The translations under genes and the position numbers were made by a program. 35,630 nt of DNA, taken from NCBI GenBank assembly GCA_022750375.1, contig JAKIVU010000010.1:1-35630 (forward strand), written 5' to 3'. This DNA comes from Thermoplasmata archaeon. GTDB taxonomy: Archaea > Thermoplasmatota > Thermoplasmata > Lutacidiplasmatales > UBA184. The notes beneath the pieces are model-generated. The model was not told the DNA's origin. It ran no database searches and saw nothing but the letters and a program-made list of their open reading frames with translations. Below, in pieces: positions 25,123 through 32,123 of the stretch (its first letter is position 1; every line of letters starts with the position of its first letter).

Positions 25123-25985
25123 GGTCCGAGCTCCCCGCGACGCCAGGGCAGCCAACCGGACCGCTCCCCGAGGCGGACGAGGAGGAACAACGCGAAGGCG
25201 ATGAGCAGGAAGATCGAGCTCACGGCGGCTGCGTCGGCGAGGTCGCCGAGCTGGAACAGGTCGTAGACGTAGACCGAGATCGTCGAGGTGACGGGGCCGT
25301 TGTAGGGACCCCCGGGATAAACCGCGTACGCGAGGATCAGGATCCCGCCGATCTCGCTCACCGCCCGGGCCCACGTGAGGAGGAGTCCCGCGACGATCCC
25401 TCGGAGCGCGAGCGGCATCGTCACCATCACGAAGACCGTCGCCGGCCCCGCCCCGAGCGACCGGGCGGCCTCGAGCACGCGCGAGTCCACGGCCCGGAAC
25501 GAGAGGGTGCTCGCCAGCACCGTGTAGGGGGCGCTGACGAAGACCATGACGAGCACTACGCCCCAGATCGTGTCGTAGATCGGGATCCCGAGGGAGGTCG
25601 TCCATCGGTAGAGCGGCGTCCCGGGAATGACGAGCAGGAACAGGCCGAGGCCGACCATGAGGTGTGGGATGACGACCGGCAACGCCACGACGGCCTCGAC
25701 CACGCTCCGCCCGGGGAAGGAGCGTCGCGCGAGCAGGTACCCTAGCGGTACCGCGAAGAGTACCGCCGCGAGCACCGCGATGCCCGACGCGTAGAACGTC
25801 AGCCAGAGCGCGTAGTACGTCTGGGGGTTGTTCGCGTCCGCTACGAACCGGGAGAGTGGAGCGTAGGTGAACAGCGCATAGATTGGGAGTAGGAACAGGA
25901 GCAACAACGAGCCCGAGAGGACCAGCTGGAGGGCCAGCCATAGCGGGCCGGCACGCCAGCGTCGCTGGGATGCGGGGGCCGCCAC
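25119..25985 (-). CDS. wtpB: Tungstate/molybdate ABC transporter permease
   Basis: 288 residues from a GTG at 25985. About six membrane helices are seen, beginning with LWLALQLVLSGSLLLLFLLPIYALF. The cytoplasmic EAA loop reads EAARSLGAGPATVFVMVTMPLALRGIVAG, where the family's EAA-x3-G motif docks the ATPase. AVVALPVVIPHLMVGLGLFLL matches the molybdate/tungstate permease (ModB/WtpB) family. The preceding gene wtpA encodes its binding protein and lies 21 nt upstream; wtpC overlaps its 3' end. Confidence 0.92.
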   Translation of the reverse strand: MAAPASQRRWRAGPLWLALQLVLSGSLLLLFLLPIYALFTYAPLSRFVADANNPQTYYALWLTFYASGIAVLAAVLFAVPLGYLLARRSFPGRSVVEAVVALPVVIPHLMVGLGLFLLVIPGTPLYRWTTSLGIPIYDTIWGVVLVMVFVSAPYTVLASTLSFRAVDSRVLEAARSLGAGPATVFVMVTMPLALRGIVAGLLLTWARAVSEIGGILILAYAVYPGGPYNGPVTSTISVYVYDLFQLGDLADAAAVSSIFLLIAFALFLLVRLGERSGWLPWRRGELGP

Positions 25986-26006
25986 GGAGATGGGATGCCC
26001 TCCCGT

Positions 26007-27137
26007 TCACCCGAGGATCGTCGCGGCCCACGCCGGGAGCGGTGCCACGTCCGGGGCGAGGAGCGAGGGGACCGCGCTCGGGGTCGGGCTCCAACCCGGG
26101 AAGATCGGCGTCCAGGCGTTCTCCTCCGAGAGGATCGCGCTCCCCTGGGGGGACAGGAGGAGGTGGATGAATTCGGCCCCGAGCGCCAGGTTCTGCGCGT
26201 TCGACGGGACCGTCACCGAGAACAGGATCGGCGCGGGCACGACCGATTCGAGCGTGAGCGCGGACGAGTAGATCTGGGTCGAGAGCATCTTGTAGTCCGC
26301 GAGCGCGGTCGAGTTGTCCGCCATCAATCCGACGATCGGATCGAGCAGCACGTAGGGGAGGTCGTTCTGGATGGCGACCGCCTTGTAGGTGATCACCGCC
26401 GAGACGACCCCGGACTCGACGTCGAGCGCGGCATGGGACTCGTGCTCGAAGATCGTCGTCTTGGGGTTCGCGACGGCGTACGCGCCCGGGGCACCCGTGT
26501 AAAAGTGGCTGTAGATCGCGGAGGTGTTCCCGCCGTCGTACATCATGCCCTGGAGCATCATGCTGAAGATCTCGTTGTAGCCGTTCGGGTCGGTCGAGGC
26601 GTTCCAGTAGCCGAACGGAGCGTTCCCGGGCGTCGACACGTCCTGGATGAGGTCCTGACCCCAGTTGCTCGCGTTGACCCCGTGGAACGCGGGGAGGCTC
26701 GAGTTGTAGATCAGCACCTCTTGGGTAGTGGCAAAGACGATCTCCCAGCTCGCAAACTGCGGTTCGAGGAGTTGGGGGATCAGGCGGTAGTCCGCGACCG
26801 CCGCCACGTCGGCCGTCGCCGCGAGGGAGGTGATCGCCGACGTGATGTCGAGCGAGCCTTCGTAGTTCTGGGCCGCGATGGGGGAGGTGACCCCGGGCGT
26901 CTCATTGACGAACTCGCTCGCGAGCTGGGGGAACGTGTCGGTCAGGGTCCCGGCCCCGAGGATCGAGAGCGTGTTGTTGGCGGTGACGCCGGTGACGGCC
27001 GGAGAGCCGCGGTACTCGTACCCCGCATAGAACCCGAGTCCCCCCACGGCGGCGGCGACCACGATCACGACCACGATCCAGACCGGCGTCGCGAGGCCCA
27101 TGGCTTTGGTACGAGTGCTGGGAGCGGTAGCGGGCAT
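26007..27137 (-). CDS. wtpA: Tungstate/molybdate-binding lipoprotein-like substrate-binding protein
   Basis: 376 residues from the ATG at 27137. The track start at 27158 overlaps the TATA region and is unlikely. One N-terminal membrane segment (PVWIVVVIVVAAAVGGLGFYAGY) anchors a periplasmic-binding-type domain: LSILGAGTLTDTFPQLASEFVN, then AATADVAAVADYRLIPQLL, WEIVFATTQEVLIYN, and EFIHLLLSPQGSAIL. The pattern ADVAAVADYRLIP matches archaeal WtpA rather than bacterial ModA. It delivers oxyanion to WtpB outside the membrane. A TATA box (27161-27170) lies 28 nt upstream and a 23-bp inverted repeat fills the interval between them. Confidence 0.93.
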   Translation of the reverse strand: MPATAPSTRTKAMGLATPVWIVVVIVVAAAVGGLGFYAGYEYRGSPAVTGVTANNTLSILGAGTLTDTFPQLASEFVNETPGVTSPIAAQNYEGSLDITSAITSLAATADVAAVADYRLIPQLLEPQFASWEIVFATTQEVLIYNSSLPAFHGVNASNWGQDLIQDVSTPGNAPFGYWNASTDPNGYNEIFSMMLQGMMYDGGNTSAIYSHFYTGAPGAYAVANPKTTIFEHESHAALDVESGVVSAVITYKAVAIQNDLPYVLLDPIVGLMADNSTALADYKMLSTQIYSSALTLESVVPAPILFSVTVPSNAQNLALGAEFIHLLLSPQGSAILSEENAWTPIFPGWSPTPSAVPSLLAPDVAPLPAWAATILG

Positions 27138-27160
27138 CGATGTGTGGAATTGCCACATCG
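27138..27160. promoter_or_regulatory. Inverted repeat, candidate operator of wtp operon
   Basis: CGATGTG (27138-27144) and CACATCG (27154-27160) are perfect 7-bp arms separated by 9 bp, with a nested TGTGG/CCACA register. It begins directly beside the wtpA start codon and ends at the TATA box, so a bound dimer would block transcription initiation. The ModE-like regulator encoded at the end of the same operon is the obvious candidate binder; that is inferred. Confidence 0.6.
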
Positions 27161-27170
27161 CTTAAGGATT
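27161..27170 (-). promoter_or_regulatory. TATA box of wtpABC operon
   Basis: The minus strand reads AATCCTTAAG, centred about 28 nt before the ATG at 27137. It directly abuts the inverted repeat. Confidence 0.6.
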
Positions 27171-27203
27171 TCCCGTGAGCGGTCGTGCGGGATCACCGCG
27201 GGC

Positions 27204-27596
27204 TCAGAGTTCGCCGCGGCGCTCGGGCGGATAGTAGCGACGATAGACGCGCCCGACGATCGACCGGGTCGGTACGGGCCCGAAGGTTCGACTGTCTCGG
27301 GCGACGTCGGTCGCGTCGCCCCGGACCTCGAGCGTTCCGCGCGCGGGGTCGACCGCGGAGACCCTTTTCACCAGCCAGCGCGACGGTGCTTCGGGGTCGA
27401 CGAGCACCACGATCTCGCCCGTCCCGGGCGGCCGGTGCCGGTAGGCGCCGGTATCCACGAGCAGGCGGTCCCCCGGCCGCAACGTCGGCTGCATGCTTCC
27501 ATCCTCCACGCGGACCCGACGGCTGCGCCAGCGACGGAATCGGGACGCCGGTTCCCCGACGTCCTCGCCGGGCCCCCCGCCCATCGCTTCCGGCAT
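27204..27596 (-). CDS. sodX: Signal peptidase-like S26 protease, probable Ni-SOD maturation protease
   Basis: 130 residues with no membrane segment. The S26 motif RVEDGSMQPTLRPGDRLLVD gives nucleophile Ser34. The Lys general base is K77 in WLVKRVSAVDP. The C-terminal GDATDVARDSRTFGPVPTRSIVGRV matches the signal peptidase box with D-S-R-x-F-G. Short soluble S26 proteins next to sodN are the recognised Ni-SOD maturation proteases (SodX), which expose the nickel-ligating His. It is divergently transcribed from sodN, with starts 31 nt apart, so co-regulation is likely. Start certain within a few residues (alternative ATG at 27584). Confidence 0.86.
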   Translation of the reverse strand: MPEAMGGGPGEDVGEPASRFRRWRSRRVRVEDGSMQPTLRPGDRLLVDTGAYRHRPPGTGEIVVLVDPEAPSRWLVKRVSAVDPARGTLEVRGDATDVARDSRTFGPVPTRSIVGRVYRRYYPPERRGEL

Positions 27597-27604
27597 CCTT
27601 ATCC
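27597..27604 (+). promoter_or_regulatory. TATA box (CCTTATCC) of sodN
   Basis: Centred about 27 nt upstream of the sodN ATG at 27627, consistent with a leaderless transcript. It lies in the 30-bp interval between the divergent sodX and sodN start codons. Confidence 0.6.
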
Positions 27605-27626
27605 TACCCTCGGGGCTCGCGGGGCC

Positions 27627-28160
27627 ATGCCCGCGACCCCCTCATCTCTCGGATGGTTGGAGCGACTGGTGGACGCCGTAAATCCCCCGCGCACGGTCTA
27701 CGCGCACTGCGACATCCCGTGCGGTATTTACGACCCGTACGAGGCGCAGATCTCTGCGCTCACCGTGATGCGAATGGACCAGTTGATCGGAGAACTCGCC
27801 GCTCCCGCCATGGACGCGAAGCCCGAGGACCGCGCGGCGTACGTCGCGAAGCTCTCGAGGTACACCGCCGTCAAGGAGTCGCACTCGGAACGCGTGAAGA
27901 GCGAAGTGCGTGTCATCTGGGGTGACTACTTCACACCGGATCACGCGAAGCAGTACCCGCAGATCCACGACCTTTCCTGGAAGCTCCTGAAGCAGGCGTC
28001 GAAGACCCGCCAGGGAACGAACCTCGCCGACGCCCAGGAGCTCGTGAAGCAGGTGCAGGAATTCGCCGAGCTGTTCTGGCAGACCAAGGGCGCGAAGACC
28101 CACCGGATCCCGTCGCTCCAGAAGTCCGGCGGCGAACTCGTCGTCCAGGTCCCGGCGTAG
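27627..28160 (+). CDS. sodN: Nickel-containing superoxide dismutase
   Basis: Disproportionates superoxide to oxygen and hydrogen peroxide at a Ni(II/III) site. 177 residues. The nickel hook follows a 26-residue leader: HCDIPCGIYDPYEAQI, with His27, Cys28 and Cys32 as the ligands once cleaved before His27. The mature Tyr9 gatekeeper is present (GIY). The rest is helical (VMRMDQLIGEL, YVAKLSRYTAVKESHSERVKSEVRVIWGDYF, LSWKLLKQASKTRQG), as in the four-helix Ni-SOD fold. The leader contains no clear export signal, so the enzyme is probably cytoplasmic. SodX sits divergently beside it. Ni-SOD is mainly bacterial, so its presence in an archaeal context is noteworthy. Confidence 0.94.
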   Translation: MPATPSSLGWLERLVDAVNPPRTVYAHCDIPCGIYDPYEAQISALTVMRMDQLIGELAAPAMDAKPEDRAAYVAKLSRYTAVKESHSERVKSEVRVIWGDYFTPDHAKQYPQIHDLSWKLLKQASKTRQGTNLADAQELVKQVQEFAELFWQTKGAKTHRIPSLQKSGGELVVQVPA

Positions 28161-28212
28161 GACGGGCTGGGGTGTCGCGCCCGCGAACTCTCCCGGGCAC
28201 GGGGTCACCCTC

Positions 28213-29745
28213 GTGACGGAGCCCCCGCTCTCGCTCGACGGGCGGACGCTGACCGTCGCCCAGTTCCTCGCCGTCGCGCGCGGGAATCACCGCGTCGTGA
28301 TCGCTCCCGACGCGCGGGCCGCCGTCGTCGCCAGCCGCGGGGCCGTGGAGCGGGCAGTGGCAGCGCGTCGCCCCGTCTACGGGGTCACGACCGGTTTCGG
28401 GGGACTCTCCCATCGCGCGATTCCACCCGAGAAAGTGCGCGAGCTGCAGGTCTCCCTCGTGCGCAGCCACGCGAGCGGCACGGGTCCGGCGCTGCCGACC
28501 GACGTCGTCCGCGGCCTGATGCTGCTGCGTCTCAACTCCTTGGTGCAGGGACACTCGGGGGTCCGCCTCGAGCTCGTCGACCAACTCGTCGAACTCCTGA
28601 ACCGCGGCCTCGTGCCCTTGATCCCGGAGCAGGGGTCGGTCGGAGCATCCGGCGACCTCGCCCCCCTCGCCCACCTCGCCATCGCGATGACCGGCGAGGG
28701 GGCGTTCGTCGCCCCCGGGACCGGCGCGATCGAGCCCGCGCGCGAGGTGCTGCGACGGGAAGGGCTCACGCCGCTCGACCTGGTCGAGAAGGAGGGGGTG
28801 GCGCTGGTCAACGGGACCGCGTTGATGGCGTCGTACCTCGCCCTCGCGGTCGTGGACCTGAAGGACCTCTACGACGCCGCGTTGATCGCGATCGCGCTCT
28901 CGTTCGACGCCCTCGAGGGAGACCCCGAATCGCTCGACGACCGTCTCGGGGAGGTGCGCAACTCCCCCGAACAACGCGACGCCGCGAAATCGGTCCGTCA
29001 CCTGCTCGGCGGCAGTGCCCTCGCCGTCCGACGGCAGGCGTGGGCGGGTCAGGACCCGTACACGCTGCGCTGCGTGCCGCAGGTCCTCGCCGCCGTTCGA
29101 CTGGCGCTCGGGTTCGCCGAGGGGATCGTCGCCCGCGAGCTGAACGCCGTCACCGACAACCCCGTGGTCTTCGAAGGCGATGTGTTCATCAGCGGGGGAA
29201 ATTTCCATGGCCAGCCCCTCGCGCTCGCGCTCGACACGCTCGCGCTCGCGACGCAGTACATCGCCGCGTTCTCTGAGCGACGGATCGCGCGCATCCTCCA
29301 CCCGGCACTCAACCGCGGGCTCCCGGCGTTCCTCGCCCCCGAACCCGGGGTCAGCTCTGGATTCATGATCCCCCAGTATCTCGCCGCCGCGCTCGTCAAC
29401 GAGAACTCGACGCTCGTTCACCCCGCGAGCGCCGCGAGCCTCCCGACGTCGGCGGACCAGGAGGACTTCGTGAGCATGGGTCCCTGGGCCGGAGTCAAGC
29501 TTCGTCGTATCCTCGCCAACACGCGCAAGGTCGTCGCCGTGGAGTGGATCGTCGCCGGCGAGGCGCTCGAGCTCCGACGGCCGAAGGCCGGCGGTCGCGG
29601 CAGCGAGGCCGCCCTGCGCTCGCTCCGGTCCCGCGTGGCCCTCTGGACGGTCGACCGGAGCCCGGCACCCGACATCGTGCGGGTCACCGCACTCCTCGAG
29701 GACGGGACCCTCGTGCGCGAGGTACGCGCCGAAGTCCCGTTCTAG
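28213..29745 (+). CDS. hutH: Histidine ammonia-lyase
   Basis: Deaminates histidine to urocanate, the first step of histidine breakdown. 510 residues from a GTG. The self-forming MIO cofactor comes from Ala-Ser-Gly at 145-147 (GSVGASGDLAPLAHL). Other motifs: YGVTTGFGGLSHRAI, LVRSHASGTGP, LNSLVQGHSGVR, KEGVALVNGTALM, NAVTDNPVVF, and SGGNFHGQPLALALD. These are typical of HutH rather than plant PAL. No urocanase or imidazolonepropionase is in the window, so a complete pathway is not shown; another aromatic amino acid lyase role is possible. It shares a CTAG stop palindrome with the convergent zinc-ribbon gene. Confidence 0.94.
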   Translation: MTEPPLSLDGRTLTVAQFLAVARGNHRVVIAPDARAAVVASRGAVERAVAARRPVYGVTTGFGGLSHRAIPPEKVRELQVSLVRSHASGTGPALPTDVVRGLMLLRLNSLVQGHSGVRLELVDQLVELLNRGLVPLIPEQGSVGASGDLAPLAHLAIAMTGEGAFVAPGTGAIEPAREVLRREGLTPLDLVEKEGVALVNGTALMASYLALAVVDLKDLYDAALIAIALSFDALEGDPESLDDRLGEVRNSPEQRDAAKSVRHLLGGSALAVRRQAWAGQDPYTLRCVPQVLAAVRLALGFAEGIVARELNAVTDNPVVFEGDVFISGGNFHGQPLALALDTLALATQYIAAFSERRIARILHPALNRGLPAFLAPEPGVSSGFMIPQYLAAALVNENSTLVHPASAASLPTSADQEDFVSMGPWAGVKLRRILANTRKVVAVEWIVAGEALELRRPKAGGRGSEAALRSLRSRVALWTVDRSPAPDIVRVTALLEDGTLVREVRAEVPF

Positions 29746-30443
29746 CGCGGCGGGCCGACGGGTGCTCCGGCGACAACCGACGCCGTCGTGGGGAACTGGA
29801 CCATGTGGCCGCACGCGGGGCAGGCGTATTCGCTGACGCCCCGGTGACGGAGCGGGGTACGGCATTTCGGACACGGGATCGGCTTCGCGCTGACCCAGGC
29901 CGCGAACAGCTCCTGCGAGCGCCGGTCGCCGAGCGCGGAGGGCGTCGGGGTTGTCGGGGCAGTGCTCGTGGGAGTCGCCGAGGGGGGAGGCCCCGCGGGC
30001 GGGCCTGTTGCCCCGGCCGGCGGGCCGGTCCGAGCCGACGAGAGACGCCCGCACTGAGGACAGACCGCGAGGCTTCCCGTCCCGGTCGATTGGAGCGGTA
30101 CGTGGCAACTGGGACAGAGCGTCCTCAGCCCTGAGGGAGTGAGCACCGGAGCGGGGGCCATACCCGGTCGCCCCAGCTCGATCCGGGTCGACGTGGAAGG
30201 GTCGTTCGCGGACGCGGGCGGCGGGATTGGGAGCGGCCGTGCCCAGCGCACGGTGCGTCGACCGGGGTCGTACGTGATCGGCGTCCCGGGACGCGCGAGC
30301 TCGTGGGCGAGCAGCCGTTCGGCCTTGCGTTCGCGCCAGGAGAGCGCGGCCGCGAGTCCCGGCACGCTCGTCGTGCCGAGGGATTGGACGGTCGATCGGA
30401 GTCGTTCGAGGTCCTGTTCGGAAGGTCCGAAGAAGGCGGCCAT
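29742..30443 (-). CDS. Double zinc-ribbon protein with N-terminal helical domain
   Basis: 233 residues from the ATG at 30443; an upstream in-frame GTG at 30560 is possible. The N-terminal 75 residues look like a helical or winged-helix domain (SEQDLERLRSTVQSLGTTSVPGLAAALSWRERKAERLLAHEL). Two zinc ribbons follow: CPSCHVPLQSTGTGSLAVCPQC and CPKCRTPLRHRGVSEYACPACGH. A Pro/Thr/Ala-rich linker separates them. A TATA-like TTCTTTT lies about 27 nt before the ATG. It resembles archaeal transcription-associated or regulatory zinc-ribbon proteins, but no specific family is recognised. Confidence 0.78.
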   Translation of the reverse strand: MAAFFGPSEQDLERLRSTVQSLGTTSVPGLAAALSWRERKAERLLAHELARPGTPITYDPGRRTVRWARPLPIPPPASANDPSTSTRIELGRPGMAPAPVLTPSGLRTLCPSCHVPLQSTGTGSLAVCPQCGRLSSARTGPPAGATGPPAGPPPSATPTSTAPTTPTPSALGDRRSQELFAAWVSAKPIPCPKCRTPLRHRGVSEYACPACGHMVQFPTTASVVAGAPVGPPR

Positions 30444-30597
30444 CAGGGCGAAGCGCGGGCGCCGCGCAAAAGAACCTATCGCCCGAGAGGAATCCAAAGG
30501 GAAGGCACCGGTGGGCGGACCCCTGGTCTCTTGGACGGTGCCACCAAGAGCCGATCCCACCGATGCCCGAGGCCAATAACCAGAAACCCGCGACCGA
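30444..30597. other. Intergenic region with overlapping inverted repeats
   Basis: The 315-bp interval between the zinc-ribbon and GlcD-like genes holds two mutually exclusive hairpins. GGCACCG (30504-30510) pairs with CGGTGCC (30536-30542). CTCTTGG (30528-30534) pairs with CCAAGAG (30544-30550) and encloses the first pair's right arm. Read on the minus strand they would lie in a leader of the zinc-ribbon mRNA if transcription starts near 30572. No RNA family is recognised. Confidence 0.4.
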
Positions 30598-30605
30598 CTA
30601 TATAG
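30598..30605. promoter_or_regulatory. Palindromic bidirectional TATA box (CTATATAG)
   Basis: CTATATAG is symmetric. On the plus strand it predicts a start near 30626 and a leader of about 130 nt before the GlcD-like GTG; on the minus strand a start near 30572. The plus leader contains two tiny ORFs, ATG 30632 (31 codons) and ATG 30733 (9 codons); the second stop overlaps the GTG start (GTGA). Confidence 0.5.
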
Positions 30606-30758
30606 TTATCCGGAGCCCTGGAACGTGGTCGATGCGTCGATTTTGGACCATTTCAGGGGTCCGGTCACAGAAAGTCCCGGAAGCGGACTCCGGAGCGGCA
30701 CGGCCTCGTCCGCCCTGGGCCGGGTGACCGCTATGCGCTTCTCCGCATCTCGAACGAC

Positions 30759-32123
30759 GTGACGGACCTCCTGAACTCCCTCACGAGGGCGGTCCACGGT
30801 GTGGTCCGGAGCGACGCGGCGGAGATCCTCCGCGTCGACCACGACGCATCGCACCTCACCGGCCACGCCCTCGCGGTCGTCGCTCCGCGCGACCCGGACG
30901 ACGTGGTCGCGCTCGTTCGTTGGGCTCGCGAGCACGGGGTCCCGCTCGTCCCGCGGGGCGCAGGGACATCGCTCGACGGGGAGTCCGTGCCCATGGCGGG
31001 GGGTGTGGTGGTCGACCTGTCGGGGTGGAATCGCGTGATGGAGATACTGGAGGATGAACGGTTGGCCCGCGTCGGTCCCGGGACGGTCAACCGGGATCTC
31101 CAGGCCGCCCTGGCGCCGCACGGCTTGTTCTTCCCCCCGAACCCGGGCTCTTGGACGGTCTCGACCATCGGCGGGCACGTGGGCACGAACGCCTCGGGCC
31201 CCCGGTCGTTTCGGTATGGCCCGACGCGAAGTTGGGTTCGTTCGCTCGAGGCGGTCCTCGGGACGGGCGAACGGGTCGGCTGGGGCGGACGCGCGGCGAA
31301 GCGTGCTGTCGGCCCCGACCTCCTCTCCCTGTTCGTGGGGAGCGAGGGAACACTCGGGATCACGACCGAGGTGACGGTCCGTCTGGCCCCGCTCCCGGCG
31401 ATACGCGAGGCGCTGGTGGTCGACCTCCCGGACGGGGGGCCACTGGCTCCGGTCGCGGCGGCCCTCGCCCGCGCTCGAGGAACGGGGCTCGCCGCGGTGG
31501 AGTACCTGGACCGGGCGTGCGCAGCGGAGCTCGCGGGTCCGCAGGGATTCGACCACCGACGCGACGGCCCGCTGCTCCTCCTCGAGATCGAGGCCGAGGA
31601 TCTCACCGAAGCACGCGCACGGCGCGAACGGGTAGGGGAAGTGTTGCGCCGTGTCGGCGTCGTCACCGAACCCACGGTCTACGACGACGCCGACGTGCTC
31701 TGGACGTTGCGGGGTCGCGCCGGCGTAGCGCTGGACGAACGACTGGGGCACCGGATCCGGGAGGATGTCGCCGTCCCGCTCGCGGCGATCGACCCGCTGG
31801 TCGTCGAACTCGAACGGATCTCCGCCCTCGAGCACGTACCCCTCTACCTGTTCGGCCACCTCGGGGAGGGAAACCTGCATCCGAACTACGCGGTCGACCC
31901 GGAGAGTTCCTCGGGGCTGCGGGTCCGCGCGGCGGTCCTCGCCGCGTCCAGCGCCCTCGGAGGGACGATCAGCGCCGAGCACGGAATCGGCGCGATCAAG
32001 GCCCCGTTCCTCGAACGGGAGATCGGAACTCCGGGGGTCGAGGTCCTCCGCGCGTTGAAGCGTGTCTGCGACCCGGATGGGATCCTCAACCCGGGGAAGT
32101 TGTATCCTTCGCCTCGGGAGTGA
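30759..32123 (+). CDS. FAD-linked oxidase, GlcD/D-lactate dehydrogenase family
   Basis: 454 residues from a GTG at 30759. FAD-binding (PCMH) domain: DDVVALVRWAREHGVPLVPRGAGTSLDGESVPMAGGVVVDLSGWNRVMEI, PPNPGSWTVSTIGGHVGTNASGPRSFRYGPTRSWV, and LFVGSEGTLGITTEVTVRL. The C-terminal substrate domain has LYLFGHLGEGNLHPNY (catalytic/metal His), TISAEHGIGAIKAPFLERE, and ALKRVCDPDGILNPGKLYP. Members oxidise 2-hydroxyacids such as glycolate or D-lactate. Partner GlcE/GlcF genes are absent here, so it may act as a single subunit. The 3' end overlaps convergent mutY by 38 bp. Confidence 0.92.
   Translation: MTDLLNSLTRAVHGVVRSDAAEILRVDHDASHLTGHALAVVAPRDPDDVVALVRWAREHGVPLVPRGAGTSLDGESVPMAGGVVVDLSGWNRVMEILEDERLARVGPGTVNRDLQAALAPHGLFFPPNPGSWTVSTIGGHVGTNASGPRSFRYGPTRSWVRSLEAVLGTGERVGWGGRAAKRAVGPDLLSLFVGSEGTLGITTEVTVRLAPLPAIREALVVDLPDGGPLAPVAAALARARGTGLAAVEYLDRACAAELAGPQGFDHRRDGPLLLLEIEAEDLTEARARRERVGEVLRRVGVVTEPTVYDDADVLWTLRGRAGVALDERLGHRIREDVAVPLAAIDPLVVELERISALEHVPLYLFGHLGEGNLHPNYAVDPESSSGLRVRAAVLAASSALGGTISAEHGIGAIKAPFLEREIGTPGVEVLRALKRVCDPDGILNPGKLYPSPRE

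Noticed and set aside
27138-27158. Upstream ATG of wtpA (27158)
   Set aside because: It falls within the operator-like repeat and beside the TATA box; ATG 27137 has correct promoter spacing.
27931-30576. 881-residue minus-strand ORF opposite sodN and hutH
   Set aside because: Shadow ORF; sodN and hutH on the plus strand have full family motifs.
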